From contig NC_091570.1 of the NCBI RefSeq assembly GCF_042767895.1, positions 20,303,858 to 20,323,857 on the forward strand: a stretch of DNA of 20,000 nt. The letters are read 5' to 3'. This document shows, piece after piece, positions 1 to 12,200 of this stretch. Made by a program: the position numbers and the translations under genes. The stretch is from Penaeus vannamei (Eukaryota > Arthropoda > Malacostraca > Decapoda > Penaeidae). The notes under the pieces were generated by a model. That model ran no database searches, was not told the origin of the DNA, and worked only from the letters and a program-made list of their open reading frames with translations. Numbering within the stretch: the first letter of the stretch is position 1; every line of letters starts with the position of its first letter.

Positions 1-418
1 CGCGGAGTCGGCGTGGGTTCTCGGGCGCGTGCGGTTTCTATTATATTTGTGATAGTTCTGTTTGATGAAGCCCCACGTTTAGAGCTGGCGGGCAGACGAA
101 GCCTAGGTGAACAATACCCTGTTTTTGTTTTAGGGCTTCAGGGCGTGGGTGGGTGAGGGGGGGGAGGGACGAAGGTGTAGAGCAGGGTGGGGGTGATGTG
201 TGAGTGGGGGAAGCAAGGCAGGCAGGACACGAGGTTGTGTATGTGGTTGGAGGGTAGGGGATGGGGAGAGTGAGTGGTAGTAGTTCTACCAAGCGGACAT
301 TTCTGTTCGGTTTTACTTCGGTTGACTAAGGAAAATATATTTTTATTTCTGTGTTGGCTGCATCGTTATTTCTATTCTTGGTTCTCTGCAGAGGGGTTGT
401 CAGGGGAATGGTTCTTGT

Positions 419-420
<2 letters not shown>

Positions 421-505
<85 letters not shown>

Positions 506-515
506 GGGGGGGGGG
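421..515. repeat. (GA)36 microsatellite followed by (G)11
   Basis: Uninterrupted GA dinucleotides run from 421 to 492, then GAAAGAGAGAGAGAG, then an 11-G run at 505-515. It is a pure homopurine strand of about 95 nt. It is the first of three arrays with the same order and orientation. Confidence 0.97.
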
Positions 516-730
516 AGTTTTCACCGCGATATTCCACCGCATTTTTGACGACGGTGTTTCCAATTTGCAAATTTAAGGCCAGAACCATCTCTCTCTTTTT
601 ATCTCCACAACTTCTCTGTCGTTCTTTCTGCATGTGAATGGTGAACGGCACTGGGTCGCGCTTACTACGATGAGTCACACGCCCGGGGAATTATGAGTAA
701 TGGAATGGGGAGGGAGAGAGGGGGAAGGAA

Positions 731-833
<103 letters not shown>

Positions 834-969
834 AAGCAGACGAGTCAGTCAGCTGATCTTGCAAATGGGGAATAAAGCTCGCGAGGAAGGCGGCGGAGGC
901 ATTCGTGTTTATTTGCCATTGTTCGCGGCGTCGCTGTCTTGGCCTTCTCAAAAGAGGCGCCGGGAAAAA

Positions 970-1335
970 GGTGACAGACGAGGCGCTGGGGGGGGAGGAA
1001 TTGTTGCAAAGGGGATGGTAAAAATGGGTGGAGAGAGTGCTTGCAGGAAGAGAGGAGAGTGGGAAGGGGTGCTTTGGGAGGGGGTAGAAAAAGGGGATCG
1101 GGTGCCTGGGGAGGGAAGAGATAGGAAAGGATGGAGTGCTTGCGGGAAAGGGAAAGGGGAGGAGGGGTTGCAGGAAGAGGGGAAGAGCGTTTGTAAAGGA
1201 AAGGGAAGAGTGGGGGAAGAGTCGCTGGTGGGGGAGGGGGGAGAAGAGGAATGGGAAGTACATGGAAGGGAAAAGGAAGGGAAGACGGGAGAAATTTGGT
1301 GCATGGGGAAGGAGAACCGGCGATACAACAAAATG
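970..1335. repeat. Purine-rich degenerate minisatellite-like tract
   Basis: The + strand is almost wholly purine. It contains recurring GTGCTTGC(A/G)GGAA-type units near 1035 and 1135 and a related GGTTGCAGGAAGAGG near 1166, separated by GGGAAGG and GGAGG filler. This looks like a decayed tandem repeat. The open frame through it reflects the scarcity of stop codons in purine-biased DNA, and no family is recognisable in it. Confidence 0.5.
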
Positions 1336-1763
1336 CGTAATAGGGTTGAAGAACGCACAAACTCCAAGTATTACGTAGTCATTTGTTGAATCGGTGGATT
1401 GTCCTGGGGGTCGCGGGCGGTGGGGGAGGAGAGGACAGGTAGTGGAGGGCCTGGGACGTGGTGGGGGGACATGGAACTCCCTTGAATAATTGAAGGCGCC
1501 CACGACACCTCTGTGGCGTGAGGATGGCAGGTGCCGCCTCCCGCGCGCTGTTTTGTTGTCCTGCGTGGTGTTTGTGTTTGTTTTAGGTGCAGTTGTTTGG
1601 TTGTTTGTTTGTATCCCTTTGCTAATTGTGTCGGTATGCTCTTGCCGCTTTTAATGAGCAAGTTCAGGCGGTCGTGAGAATGAATGTGTTTGGCCCTCCT
1701 GCTTTGTGAAGAAAGAGAGAGGCAGAGAGAAGTGAAGGAGGGGTAGAAAAGAGAAAACGGTTG

Positions 1764-1765
<2 letters not shown>

Positions 1766-1829
<64 letters not shown>

Positions 1830-1847
1830 GGGAGAGGGGGGGGGGGG
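1766..1847. repeat. (GA)27 microsatellite followed by G-rich tail and (G)12
   Basis: GA units occupy 1766-1820, followed by short interrupted GGAGAGAGAGGGAGAG, then 12 G at 1836-1847. It is the third array with the GA-then-G layout. Confidence 0.95.
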
Positions 1848-2772
1848 CAGGCAGAATATGTTTACGCAGAGGAGAGGACCTGTTCCCAGCAGCGTCACCG
1901 CCAGTTTTATGCCCCGTAAATGTCATGTTTGTTCCGCGTCCTGGAACTTGCCGTTGTTTCCCCCGCGATAAGGCCCTGGGTGAAAGCGAGCGAAGAAGGG
2001 AGGCGACGTAAGCGACATTCCGCTAAACTTTGGTAAATGATGCTTTGGTTGATTTAGGTGCTAGCCTGTCCCTTGATATGCTATATTTAAACATTCTAGT
2101 CTGTTTTTCTGTCTTCCTTTCCCTTTCCCATTATATTATATCACACACTCACATTTATACACATTATCAGCAAATACTACCAGGATAAGCCGAGAGAGAC
2201 AAAAAAGCGTACATAGAGATAAGTTAACAGGAACCGTGGAGATAAGTCCGCATCTAATGGAGCGGAAGTCCTGTTCGCGGGAGCCTCTCGCGGGCCGCCA
2301 GAAGGTGCCAGCCGCGGCGGGTGCTGTGCGCTGCCAATAATCCTTAGCTTCCCCCACATCGGCTCTCCCTCCTTCCTTCCTTAAATGTTTATATGTTCGT
2401 GTTTTTTTCACTTTTTTATAATTGACTCTTAGTATAAGGAGGGCCTAAGAGTGCAATTGCGTGCAATACGAAGGCGCCATGATAAAGTTTCCGTGCTTGA
2501 TTCTGTGCGAGGTGCAGGAGGATGGGTTGAAGGAGGCAAGAGGAGGGGAGAGGAGGAGGGCGAGTCTGCCGAAGGAGGAGCTGGCTCGGTCCTGCCCGAT
2601 CTTGCCCAGCCATCGCTCGGTATACAGGGATTGATTTTATTTTATTGTTTACTGCTTAATTACTCACCATTTTTTTTTTTACAGAAATGCCATGCATAGT
2701 GATGTTTGTGTTTATTCATTGTAGGTGTGAGAGTGAATTGTGTATTAATTTTTCGTCCTCCTTGCGTTGCAG

Positions 2773-3225
2773 ATTGACTACCCGGACGTGCAGCTGATGC
2801 GTCCCGGCCAGCGGGCGTCGTGCAACACCATGAACTTGGAGAAATTGATGGCACTCGAGCAAGACGAGATTACCATCAGACCAGGGGGTCGTGGTGCCCC
2901 TCCCCCTCCCCCCACCCATCACCACGCCCACCACCAGTACGAGAACGACCACGCCCACCACCACCATCACCCCCAGCACCACCACCACCACCACGACCCT
3001 TACCTGCCGGACCTCGTGGGCAGCGCCATCCTGCGAGGCGCCCGCAGCAGAGGCAGCGTCGGCTCGTCGGTCAGGGATGGCTCGGATACCTCCAGTGCCT
3101 ACTCGGGATCCGACACCATGTGCCACTCGCTGCAGTCCTCGCTCGAGCCCGACGACGTCGACCTGTCAGGCCTCACCGAGAGCGCCGTCGACTCCGACGA
3201 GGAGGACTTGGCCGAGAGCATCGAG
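2773..3225 (+). CDS. Rap GEF exon 1 of the window: His-rich and acidic N-terminal segment
   Basis: The acceptor is TTGCGTTGCAG and the donor GTGAGT; 453 nt, phase 0 at both ends as read. It opens with IDYPDVQLMRPGQR, which reads as a continuation of a preceding exon. It then carries a five-Pro run, a tract with 17 His in 26 residues (2917-2994), a Ser-rich stretch and the acidic VDLSGLTESAVDSDEEDL. The last segment resembles the DLSGLPETAVDSEDD stretch of vertebrate RAPGEF2 just before the cNBD. An in-frame ATG at 2830 in a CACCATGA context could serve as a start if no upstream exon exists, but the family comparison favours a longer protein. Confidence 0.85.
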
Positions 3226-6200
3226 GTGAGTTGCCAGATTTGCACTTTCGCTTTGCTTTAGTTTTCTCCTCATATACCCTTTCCTACACGTGTCACGTTA
3301 TCTCGCTTTGACAGGAAACTAGAGCGTTTACACGTTTTAAACTAGAGCAAACGCTCTTGTCATAACGATTTTTCCCTGCCTTCGAACGTGTTTTTGCCAT
3401 GTTGCGCTGTTCCAGAATCGTTATTCTATACGTATTTACACCACTTTTGTCCCCTGCTGCAGAGCCTGGCGGTGCGAGACGCGGTCCGGGAGTGCCTGGA
3501 GAAGGACCCGAGCGAACGGACCGAGGACGACATCGACGTCTTGCTCGAGTTCACACAGCGTCTGCGAGCCTTCTCCAACATGACCTTGGCCGTGAGAAGA
3601 GCTATGTGTCAAGCCATGGTACGTCGTTGTCGTGTTTGTGTTTTGCTTTCACCTTACCCTCTCTCAAGGAAAGTGGTGCCAGTTGGTACTAGAAGGACTC
3701 ACGAGCGAGAGACATTTTGACTGTATTTTAATTTATATTGCTTTTATTTTTAGCTTCTTACTGATATTTATTTATTCCCTAATTTCTATCAAGCTCACAC
3801 CTGTCTACATTTTGTCATACTTTTTTCTCTGATTTGACTAATTATGTTATCTCGTTTCTGCATTTTCTTTTTTATTCTTGATGAAGGCTGAGGTGCCGCT
3901 GACAAGGTTATTGTATTTACAACGTTATTTTAGGTATTTGCTGTAGTAGAAGAGGCCGGCACAACCCTCATGAACCATGGGGAAGAACTGGATTCATGGA
4001 GTGTCATCATCAATGGACATGTGGAGGTCACACAACCAGACGGTTCCGTGCATGAGCTTCACCTTGGAGACAGGTAATTATCAGTATTGTATTTGGAGTC
4101 AGATTCGTATACGAGTCTTACGAGCCAATTCTGAGAATGTTCATTCTCCAAAGCTTAAAGCTTCCAGGCCTCCAGATGGGTGCATGATGTCAGATTAGCT
4201 GGCTAGTTATAGGGAGGAGGACGGAATGACGAGATATTCCGTAGATGAGTTTTGCATGGCATGATTTCTCTTTGCAGTCTTCCCAAGAGACAAAATGTGA
4301 TGACCAAAAACTCCTCCTCTTCCGCCAGCTTCGGCATCACGCCCACAATGGAGAAGCTCTACCACCAGGGGGTCATGCGCTCCAAGGTGGACGATTGCCA
4401 GTTCGTGTGCATCCGGCAGACAGACTACTACCGCATCTTGCACCAGGGGGAGGAGAACACACGACGCCACGAGGAGGACGGCGTTCTGGTCCTTGTGACA
4501 GAACAGAGGCCCATCGACGCAGGCAACAGAAGGGGAAATATTGTGATCAAGGTACTTTTTTTCTTTCTTTCTTTCTTTCTTTTTTGAGGGAGTAGTAGTT
4601 AATGTCAGATCAAGTGAAGAATTCTGAATTGCATATTATTAGATGTAATGCTATGTGGTACATAGATTTAGGTTTGACCCTAAAGGTGTGAATAAATCTA
4701 AACGTTATAAGATTTCATAAATCAAACTATTTAAAGTAGATATAGAAAAATTAAGGATTACTGATTTTTTTGAATGGAGGATTTCTTTCTTTTCAGTTTA
4801 AAAGTGATAAAGAATTGCTTGCAAATCATTTGTAATATGATAAATAGTTATTAGTCTTTCAGGTAGAACAAGTAATCAGACCTTTATTCATTGATGATGG
4901 ATAGAAATATAAGTGAATGCTTTAGATTTAAGAGAAATGATTGCCAGTTTAAGAAACTGTACATATTTTACCAATATGTAGGTATTCAACAGATATGAAT
5001 AAGAATGCAGTTAAAACACATTATACACTTTTTCCTTTTTTCTTCTATTGATGATAATAGTACTAGATTCCCTAATTAGAAGATACACATAAAAAACTGT
5101 AAGTAATCAAAAGTATCTTGCCAGGTCCCTCCAAATATCCCTTGAAAAAGGACCATAATGTCCCTATGCAAAGTCTGTGCAAAGTTTGACTGTGGAGTGT
5201 TTTGTGTCATGAACTATACCTGACCAAATCTTGTCCATAACCAGCCATTTCCCATCCCTCAGTAAGGAAGAGTGCACGGACACCAAGAGCTGTAGACCTT
5301 CCACTTGTGAGGTTGAAGCGTTCAATTTACCTCTTCAAGTGGATGTTTTTGATGGTCATTGTGCGATCACTTGGTTTGAGATTTTGAAATGAATGAGATT
5401 AAATGTAAAATGTAAAAAATAGGAAGAGTATCTTTTCGGAATGTCAGAGTTAGTATTAATGTACCTCTAATAACTTAAGAATAGGAATATTTGATTAGAA
5501 ATTAAAAGCTAACATCAAGCATACACTAGTTGTTACATAATGAAAGTTTGACAAGACGAATTAAATCCATAAGTTATTTATAGGAAAGCCATTAAATATT
5601 CTATACTCATACAAATGAATGTAAGAATGACATGAAAAAAAAATCACTTATAACCTTTGATTTTAGAAAAATTAATATGGTTTACCATCAAGAATTAGGT
5701 GTTCCTTAGAATGCAAACTGAGCATACAATTATTTCCTCAGGGAACCGCAGAAAGGCTCATGTCCCAGCTGGTGGAGGTAGAGAACAATGTGGATCCAAC
5801 CTATGTGGAGGACTTCTTACTCACACACAGAACCTTTATTGACAATCCACTCCAAGTGGCAAACAAATTATTAGAATGGTAATATATTTTGTATAAACTT
5901 TCAACTTTGATTAATGTCTATTTGAGAAAGTTGGCATACATGATTAGTAGTGATTATTAAGAAATGATGATTTGATTTCTGCAGTTCATTTTAACTAAAG
6001 TAATAGCATGTAAATTCTTTGTTGTACATTATTTAATGCTTGAGCAGGGTAGCTCATACTGAATGTAATTATACTCATTTGGAATGTCCCCAGTTGCAAA
6101 AAAAAAAAATAAATAACATTTTCTCAATAGGTTTGAAGACCCCTCTCTAAGAGACAGAGTGACACGAGTGGTGTTGCTCTGGGTAAACAACCACTTCACA

Positions 6201-9200
6201 GACTTTGAAATGGATCCAGTCATGATGAATTTCCTAGAGCAGTTTGAGGAAGGACTTGAAAGAGAGAAGATGGCAGGACAGCTCAGGCTGCTTGACTTTG
6301 CTTGTGCCACAAAGGCCAGGGCTAGGACTGTGACTCTCACACGGCCTTCCAGGGATGAAATCCTCCACTTCTCTATCCTGGGAGGATATGAGCGAGGATT
6401 TGGAATCTTTATATCGAAGGTATGTAGAAGATATTGGACAGTGCCCACATTGGTTTTTGTATGGTGCAAATTAGCATGTAGTTTTGTTTTTAATTTGTAT
6501 TTGATAATAGCCTTTGTTTGAATATTGAGTTACATAATCAGATCACATTTTAATGTACTGTTAGTGATAAGCCATTTACACATTGTATTGAGGATTTGAC
6601 TGATAATGCTACTTTACCAAATAGGTGGAGAAAGGAAGCAAGGCTGAGGAGGTTGGCTTGAAGCGTGGAGATCAGATACTAGAAGTCAATGGCCAAAGCT
6701 TCGACCACATGAATCATGGGCGAGCCCTCGAGATTCTTCGTCAGACATGTCACCTGTCAATCACTGTTAAGAGTAACTTGTTAGGTAATTATTCCATTTG
6801 TTTTTAATATACTTTTTTTTTTTTTTCTCACACAGCAGAAAAGTGGAATTGTATTTATCCTTTGAATGGAATAGAAATTGATAATCTTCCCTCACTGCAG
6901 CATTCAAGGAGATGCTCCAGACTCCTGACAATTCCCCAAGACAACGCCCGAGAAAGCCATCTGACCCACGAGGCCTTAATGACGGCAACTTGCCCCTCAA
7001 TCCCAACTTTGCATCCACCATGAATATCCCAAGTGACCACACTCAGCAGTCTCCCAGGGACAAGGGCAAGGACAACAATAACAAGACCTCCTTCATGACA
7101 ATGAGCGGCACCAAAGCCAACAGATTCAGGAAGGTCAAGAATCTGCTGAAGCCAAAGACTAACACACAGTAAGTTCATAAAGGTGTTTAGGTTGTAACTT
7201 GTGTTATTTATGTGTAATATATATATATATATCTAATCTTTTTCTAATTTTATAGGTTTTCATAGTTCAATATTTTCATTATTACAATTAATATTATATA
7301 TTTTTTTTCATGATTATCTTTTTTTAGTTTTCCTAATTTTATTGGGATTACTGTGAATACAGTAGATATACTCTTAAGTCATTTTAGAATTGATAATTAT
7401 AAAAAGTGTTCAATGCCATTGAAAGTGTTTTGGAAATGACAATGCATGAACTGTGTTGCAGAGAGTCACAAATAAACAGCGATGAAAGCGTGTCATCCCA
7501 ATCAAGTGTGGGTGGTGGACTCTACCACAGTCACAGCAACCCAGATCTGAGCACGACTGGAGCCTATGAAGATGTCAGAACAGAGTTTCCGGAGCATGTA
7601 TTGAAGGTAAGTATTTTAACCAGAGTTATCAAACTTTCCTCTTAACAGTTAAGAATTTCTTTGAGTGTCATATATTCAGAATGATTAGTAATACTTGCTC
7701 TTGTTATCCTAGGTTTATCGAGCAACTGACCAAGCTGCGAGATTCCTACCAGTCCACAAGGAGACCACAGCTCGTGAGGTGGTGATGCTCGCTCTGCAGA
7801 TCTTCAACATCAATGACCCTTCAGGTTCCTCCAACTATGCACTGTATGAAGTCTCAGTCACAGAAGAAGGCCTCACAAAGCAAAAGAGATTACCAGACTC
7901 GCTGCAAAACTTGGCAGAGAGAATAGGTATGGCATAAGTAATGAAATATTTTTCCTATTGCTTTGTCCATGAATATTTTTTAATAGATTGTTATTATTAA
8001 CAGAAGAATTTGATGGATGTACTTATAAGGTTATTAATGTTATTTTGGTTTCATTTTTTTGTTTTCTATTTTAGGATTAAGTAGTCGATACTACTTGAAG
8101 AACATCACAGTGTCACAGACTTTGGTCCCAGATGAAAATGTGAATGAGCTGGTCAGGGAGTCTACAGTTTACTTCTTACAGCTTAACTCGGTTGAGTTGG
8201 CTATTCAGCTTACTCTTGAGGACTATACAATATTCAGGCAAATTGAACCTACTGAATATATTGATTATCTCTTCCACCTCAACTCCAGATATGGAACTCC
8301 GGCTCTGTCACAATTTGCTGAGGTATGCAAATTTGTGTATTGGAGATTATTTAAATTACATTTATATTTTTAGTGTTTTTTTTACAAATTATGGACAGTA
8401 CTTGTATTTAGATATGAAAACAAATCCCAATAAGTCCACTCATGGGATATGGGTATAGTAATTGCCTTTTTTTTTTTTACCAGGTTTTATATTTCTAATA
8501 TTTTACCTTGAATGTGTTAACAGGCATTAATTCAAATTCTTCTTTAATTACAAATAATCTTTCTCCCTCTAGCTTGTAAATCGTGAAATGTTCTGGGTGG
8601 TCACAGAAGTCTGCTCAGAGCATAATCTAGTCAAGCGATCCAAAATCATCAAGCAGTTTATTAAAGTTGCCCGTAAGATCTACTGTCATTGGTCACAGAG
8701 CTGGGTAAAATGTTGAATAATGACATTGTTGCTTGGGATATTTTATTCATGTGCAGAATCAGAAAGTATATATCTAGATTAAAATTCCCTCTTTTCCTGA
8801 CAGGACAATGTAAGGAATGTAAGAATTTCAACTCCATGTTTGCCATATTGTCTGGTCTGGGGCACGGAACAGTTTCAAGGCTAAAGCAGACCTGGGAGCG
8901 CTTGCCTTCCAAGTACCAGCGCATGTTCCATGACATGCAGGATCTCATGGATCCTTCTAGAAACATGAGCAAGTACCGCAACCTGGTCCAAAGCGAGAAC
9001 ATCCAGTCACCCATTGTAAGGACTAAGACCTTTGTTTTACTTTCCCTGGATGTTTTTATTTCTCTAGTTATAGTTTATTTATTACTCCTACTACATTTTT
9101 TGGATTTGACAAGTAGTTTTTTTCAAGTGATTTTTGTATTTCTAAATTTCAATAATAATTGTTAGTTTTCAAAAGTCTGCTTGTGTCTTTTTCACAGATT

Positions 9201-12200
9201 CCATTCTATCCAGTGGTTGCCCGCGACTTGACATTCACTCATGAGGGTAATGATGACAAGGTTGAAGGACTCATCAACTTTGAGAAGCTCCGCATGATTT
9301 CACGTTACATCCGTGACCTCCAGAACATGTGCTCAGCCCCTTACGTAAGTCGCACAAATGTGTAAATAGTGTAATTTAGTTGATATCAAACATTATATTT
9401 TTTGGCAATATAATTTTGAATAAGCATGAAATAATATATATCTTTACTGGTTTATGGCCATCTGATAAGTGACATTCTTATTATTCATGTATTTTTGTTT
9501 CAGGATCTGTTCAACATGCAGGATGCTGGAGGTCAACCCCCAAGTGCTGCACTCATAACACTCAACCAAATGGGAGCTCAGATTGCAACAGTGAAGAGAA
9601 GGAAGAAGTCCACTGCTGCACCTGATAAGAAAAAGATGTATGAAGAGGTAGGTTCCCTTTTTTCTCCTAGTGTGTGTAAGGTATGTTTGTTTATTCTCAG
9701 CTTGTACTGAAACTTTATAAGGTAAATGAAAATGAATGCATTAATGTTAATTATTCATTTTTTGTTCTCATAACAGGCTCAAATGGTCCGGAGGGTGAAA
9801 GCATACTTGTCTCGGTTGCAAGTGATTACAGACGAGGAGCAGCTTCGCAACATGTCCTTGGAGTGTGAAGCAGGTCCGGAGGGGCATAAACCTGCAGGAG
9901 GGCACAGCAACAGTAGCAGCAGTGGGTCCAGTAGCGCCCCACCCACCAACCCTCCTCCAAGACGGCGCCCCCACTCACCAACACCTTCCACAACTTCATC
10001 AACTTCATCAACGTCACAAACCTCGGATGGGAAGAAGCACACTGCGAAATTCGGTAAATGGCTTGTCTCTCATTCATTCCCTTGTTTTCTCTATTTTTTT
10101 TTCTTTATGTTCATTTTCATTTTATTTTATTAACTTATCATTATTAATACATTGATTATACTAAGGTGTCTAATAAAAAATCATGCTTAGCTTCTGGCTT
10201 AAATGATACTAAATTGAATTTTAATTTTTACATGATTGCTTAACACTTTCTAGCTGTCCATTTTGTTGCTTACTTTTCTTTGAGCACCTCTCCCCATATT
10301 GCAGGAGCCACATCTCCCCAGTCCATAAGCAAGATGAAGGCCCTGGCCGAGCCCAAGACGAAGCCTCATCACGGCCCACGCTCCACCACCACCCACCATT
10401 CACTCTCCCCTTCCCCCTCCCCTGGCCCTCCTCGTAGGGGAGCCATCAACAACCATACCTCTCGCTCTACCCATGAGCGGTCCCACTCTGACACCCATGC
10501 TGTTCCTGTGGACCTTAGCGCAGAGTCTTCCTCTGTTACCTCCCTGTCCAAACTCCACAAATCCCACACCTCAGGTATGCTGCTAGAACCAGCACCCTCC
10601 CTTTATGGCACTCAACATAACAGCACCACTACACCTGCATCTGTTTCTTTCTCCCTTTCTTTTGTGCATGCTGCTGCCTGTTCTGCTCTCATAGCATCTG
10701 TCCGTAAATTCTCTACCACCAGCAATAACATCCTTGGAACCAAACCCTCTTCCAGGTCCTCAACGCCCATTACCATCAACCCCCTTCGAATTAAGCATAT
10801 TCAAAGGGAAAAAAAAAAGGCTGCATTCAAATCCCAAAAATTCAGTACTAGTTTTGATAGCAGTTACAGCTCATACAAAACAGAAAGTCCAAGGAATCCA
10901 ACTTCATTTGGAGCCAGTGCAAGTCTCAGTCCAGCACCTGTAACTACTAGAATGAAATTAAAGTCAATGCAAAGAGACAATACATTTTCTAGGAGCTTAC
11001 CAACACCTGCTCACAGCCCCAAAAGAGTGGATGCCTACTCCTTCTCCAAGGATGCTTCCAAGTGTCAGACATCCACTCCCAAAAAAGGAACTCCTGTCAG
11101 GGGAAGTCAGAGAGGGACTGTTGGTCTACGCAAGTACGGAGAGTCTTTCTCATACAGTGTGTCTACAAAAGATGAGAAGCAGGAAGTTGCTTTAGCACCT
11201 ATAAATAAAGCAACATCATTCAATAAAAATAAAATTACCCATACAGAAAATCTTTCATCAACACAGAAAGACATCTTAGATTTGAGTGAGACTGCTGTAG
11301 TTAACCATGATTCAGTAAGCAAGGCCTCTGTTTTATCTCCTAGTAAAATTGGGCATCTGCAGAAGCAGAAACAGGGGAACTGTAGTAGTATTACAATCTT
11401 TCAGAAAATTTTTAGAAGTAAAAGTGAAGATATACTAGATGCCAAGAAAAGTCCAGCAAAAAAGACTAATACCAAGAAAAATATTGTGGATGAGGTATTA
11501 ACTTCTCCATTACTTAGTCCACTGATTTTTAGAAGAAGTCGGAGTGAAGATTTTCTTAATAAGGTTATTGATAGACCAGAAGTTAAGAAGTATTCTGTCA
11601 AGGATTCAAAATGTTTAAATACTAAAGAAATAACATCGGGAAAAGTGAAAAGGCCCAGAATTTCTAAACCACTCAGAACATTTTTACCAACAGATCCACC
11701 TTCAATTGGTGAGACTCTGAAAAATAAAATAAAAATGAGCAAAATTCACAGTTTTAATGAAGATGATGCATGTGTGCCATCACGTTTCTTTTTAGAGAAG
11801 AGCTTGTCTGATGAGTCAGGGAAAGAAACTACAGAGAAGCGTTACCCAACTTTACAAAGACCGGCAAGTAATAAAGAGACATATTTCCCAGCATCAGTGA
11901 AATCCAGTAAACATTTAAGAAGGAATGAACCCATGAGAGTTTACAGGGTCAATCAACCAAAAGATGTACGTGATAATTCTTTGATTGAAAACTGTGACAT
12001 TCACTATACGCAAAGAGGAACCAAAGAAGATACTGAACAAACTAATGTGAAAAGCATTGATCCTAACAAAGGTTTCAATCCGCATATTCCTCATCCATCC
12101 ATACATTCACAGACCTTCTCAAAAAAGTCGCCTTGGTTTGAGAAATTCCAAAAGTCGAGAGTGGAGGTACTAAAACGAAAAGAAGAGGGAAATGAAAATG

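Noticed and set aside
2820..3311. Alternative + frames over the His-rich exon (Pro/Arg-rich readings)
   Set aside because: They are shadows of exon 1. Only the His-rich frame gives the conserved VDLSGLTESAVDSDEED and joins exon 2 in phase.
5125..5261. Possible cryptic exon in intron 4 (CTTGCCAG...CA|GTAAGG)
   Set aside because: In phase 0 it meets a TGA after six codons, so it could only be a poison exon. The acceptor tract is weak and nothing else supports it.
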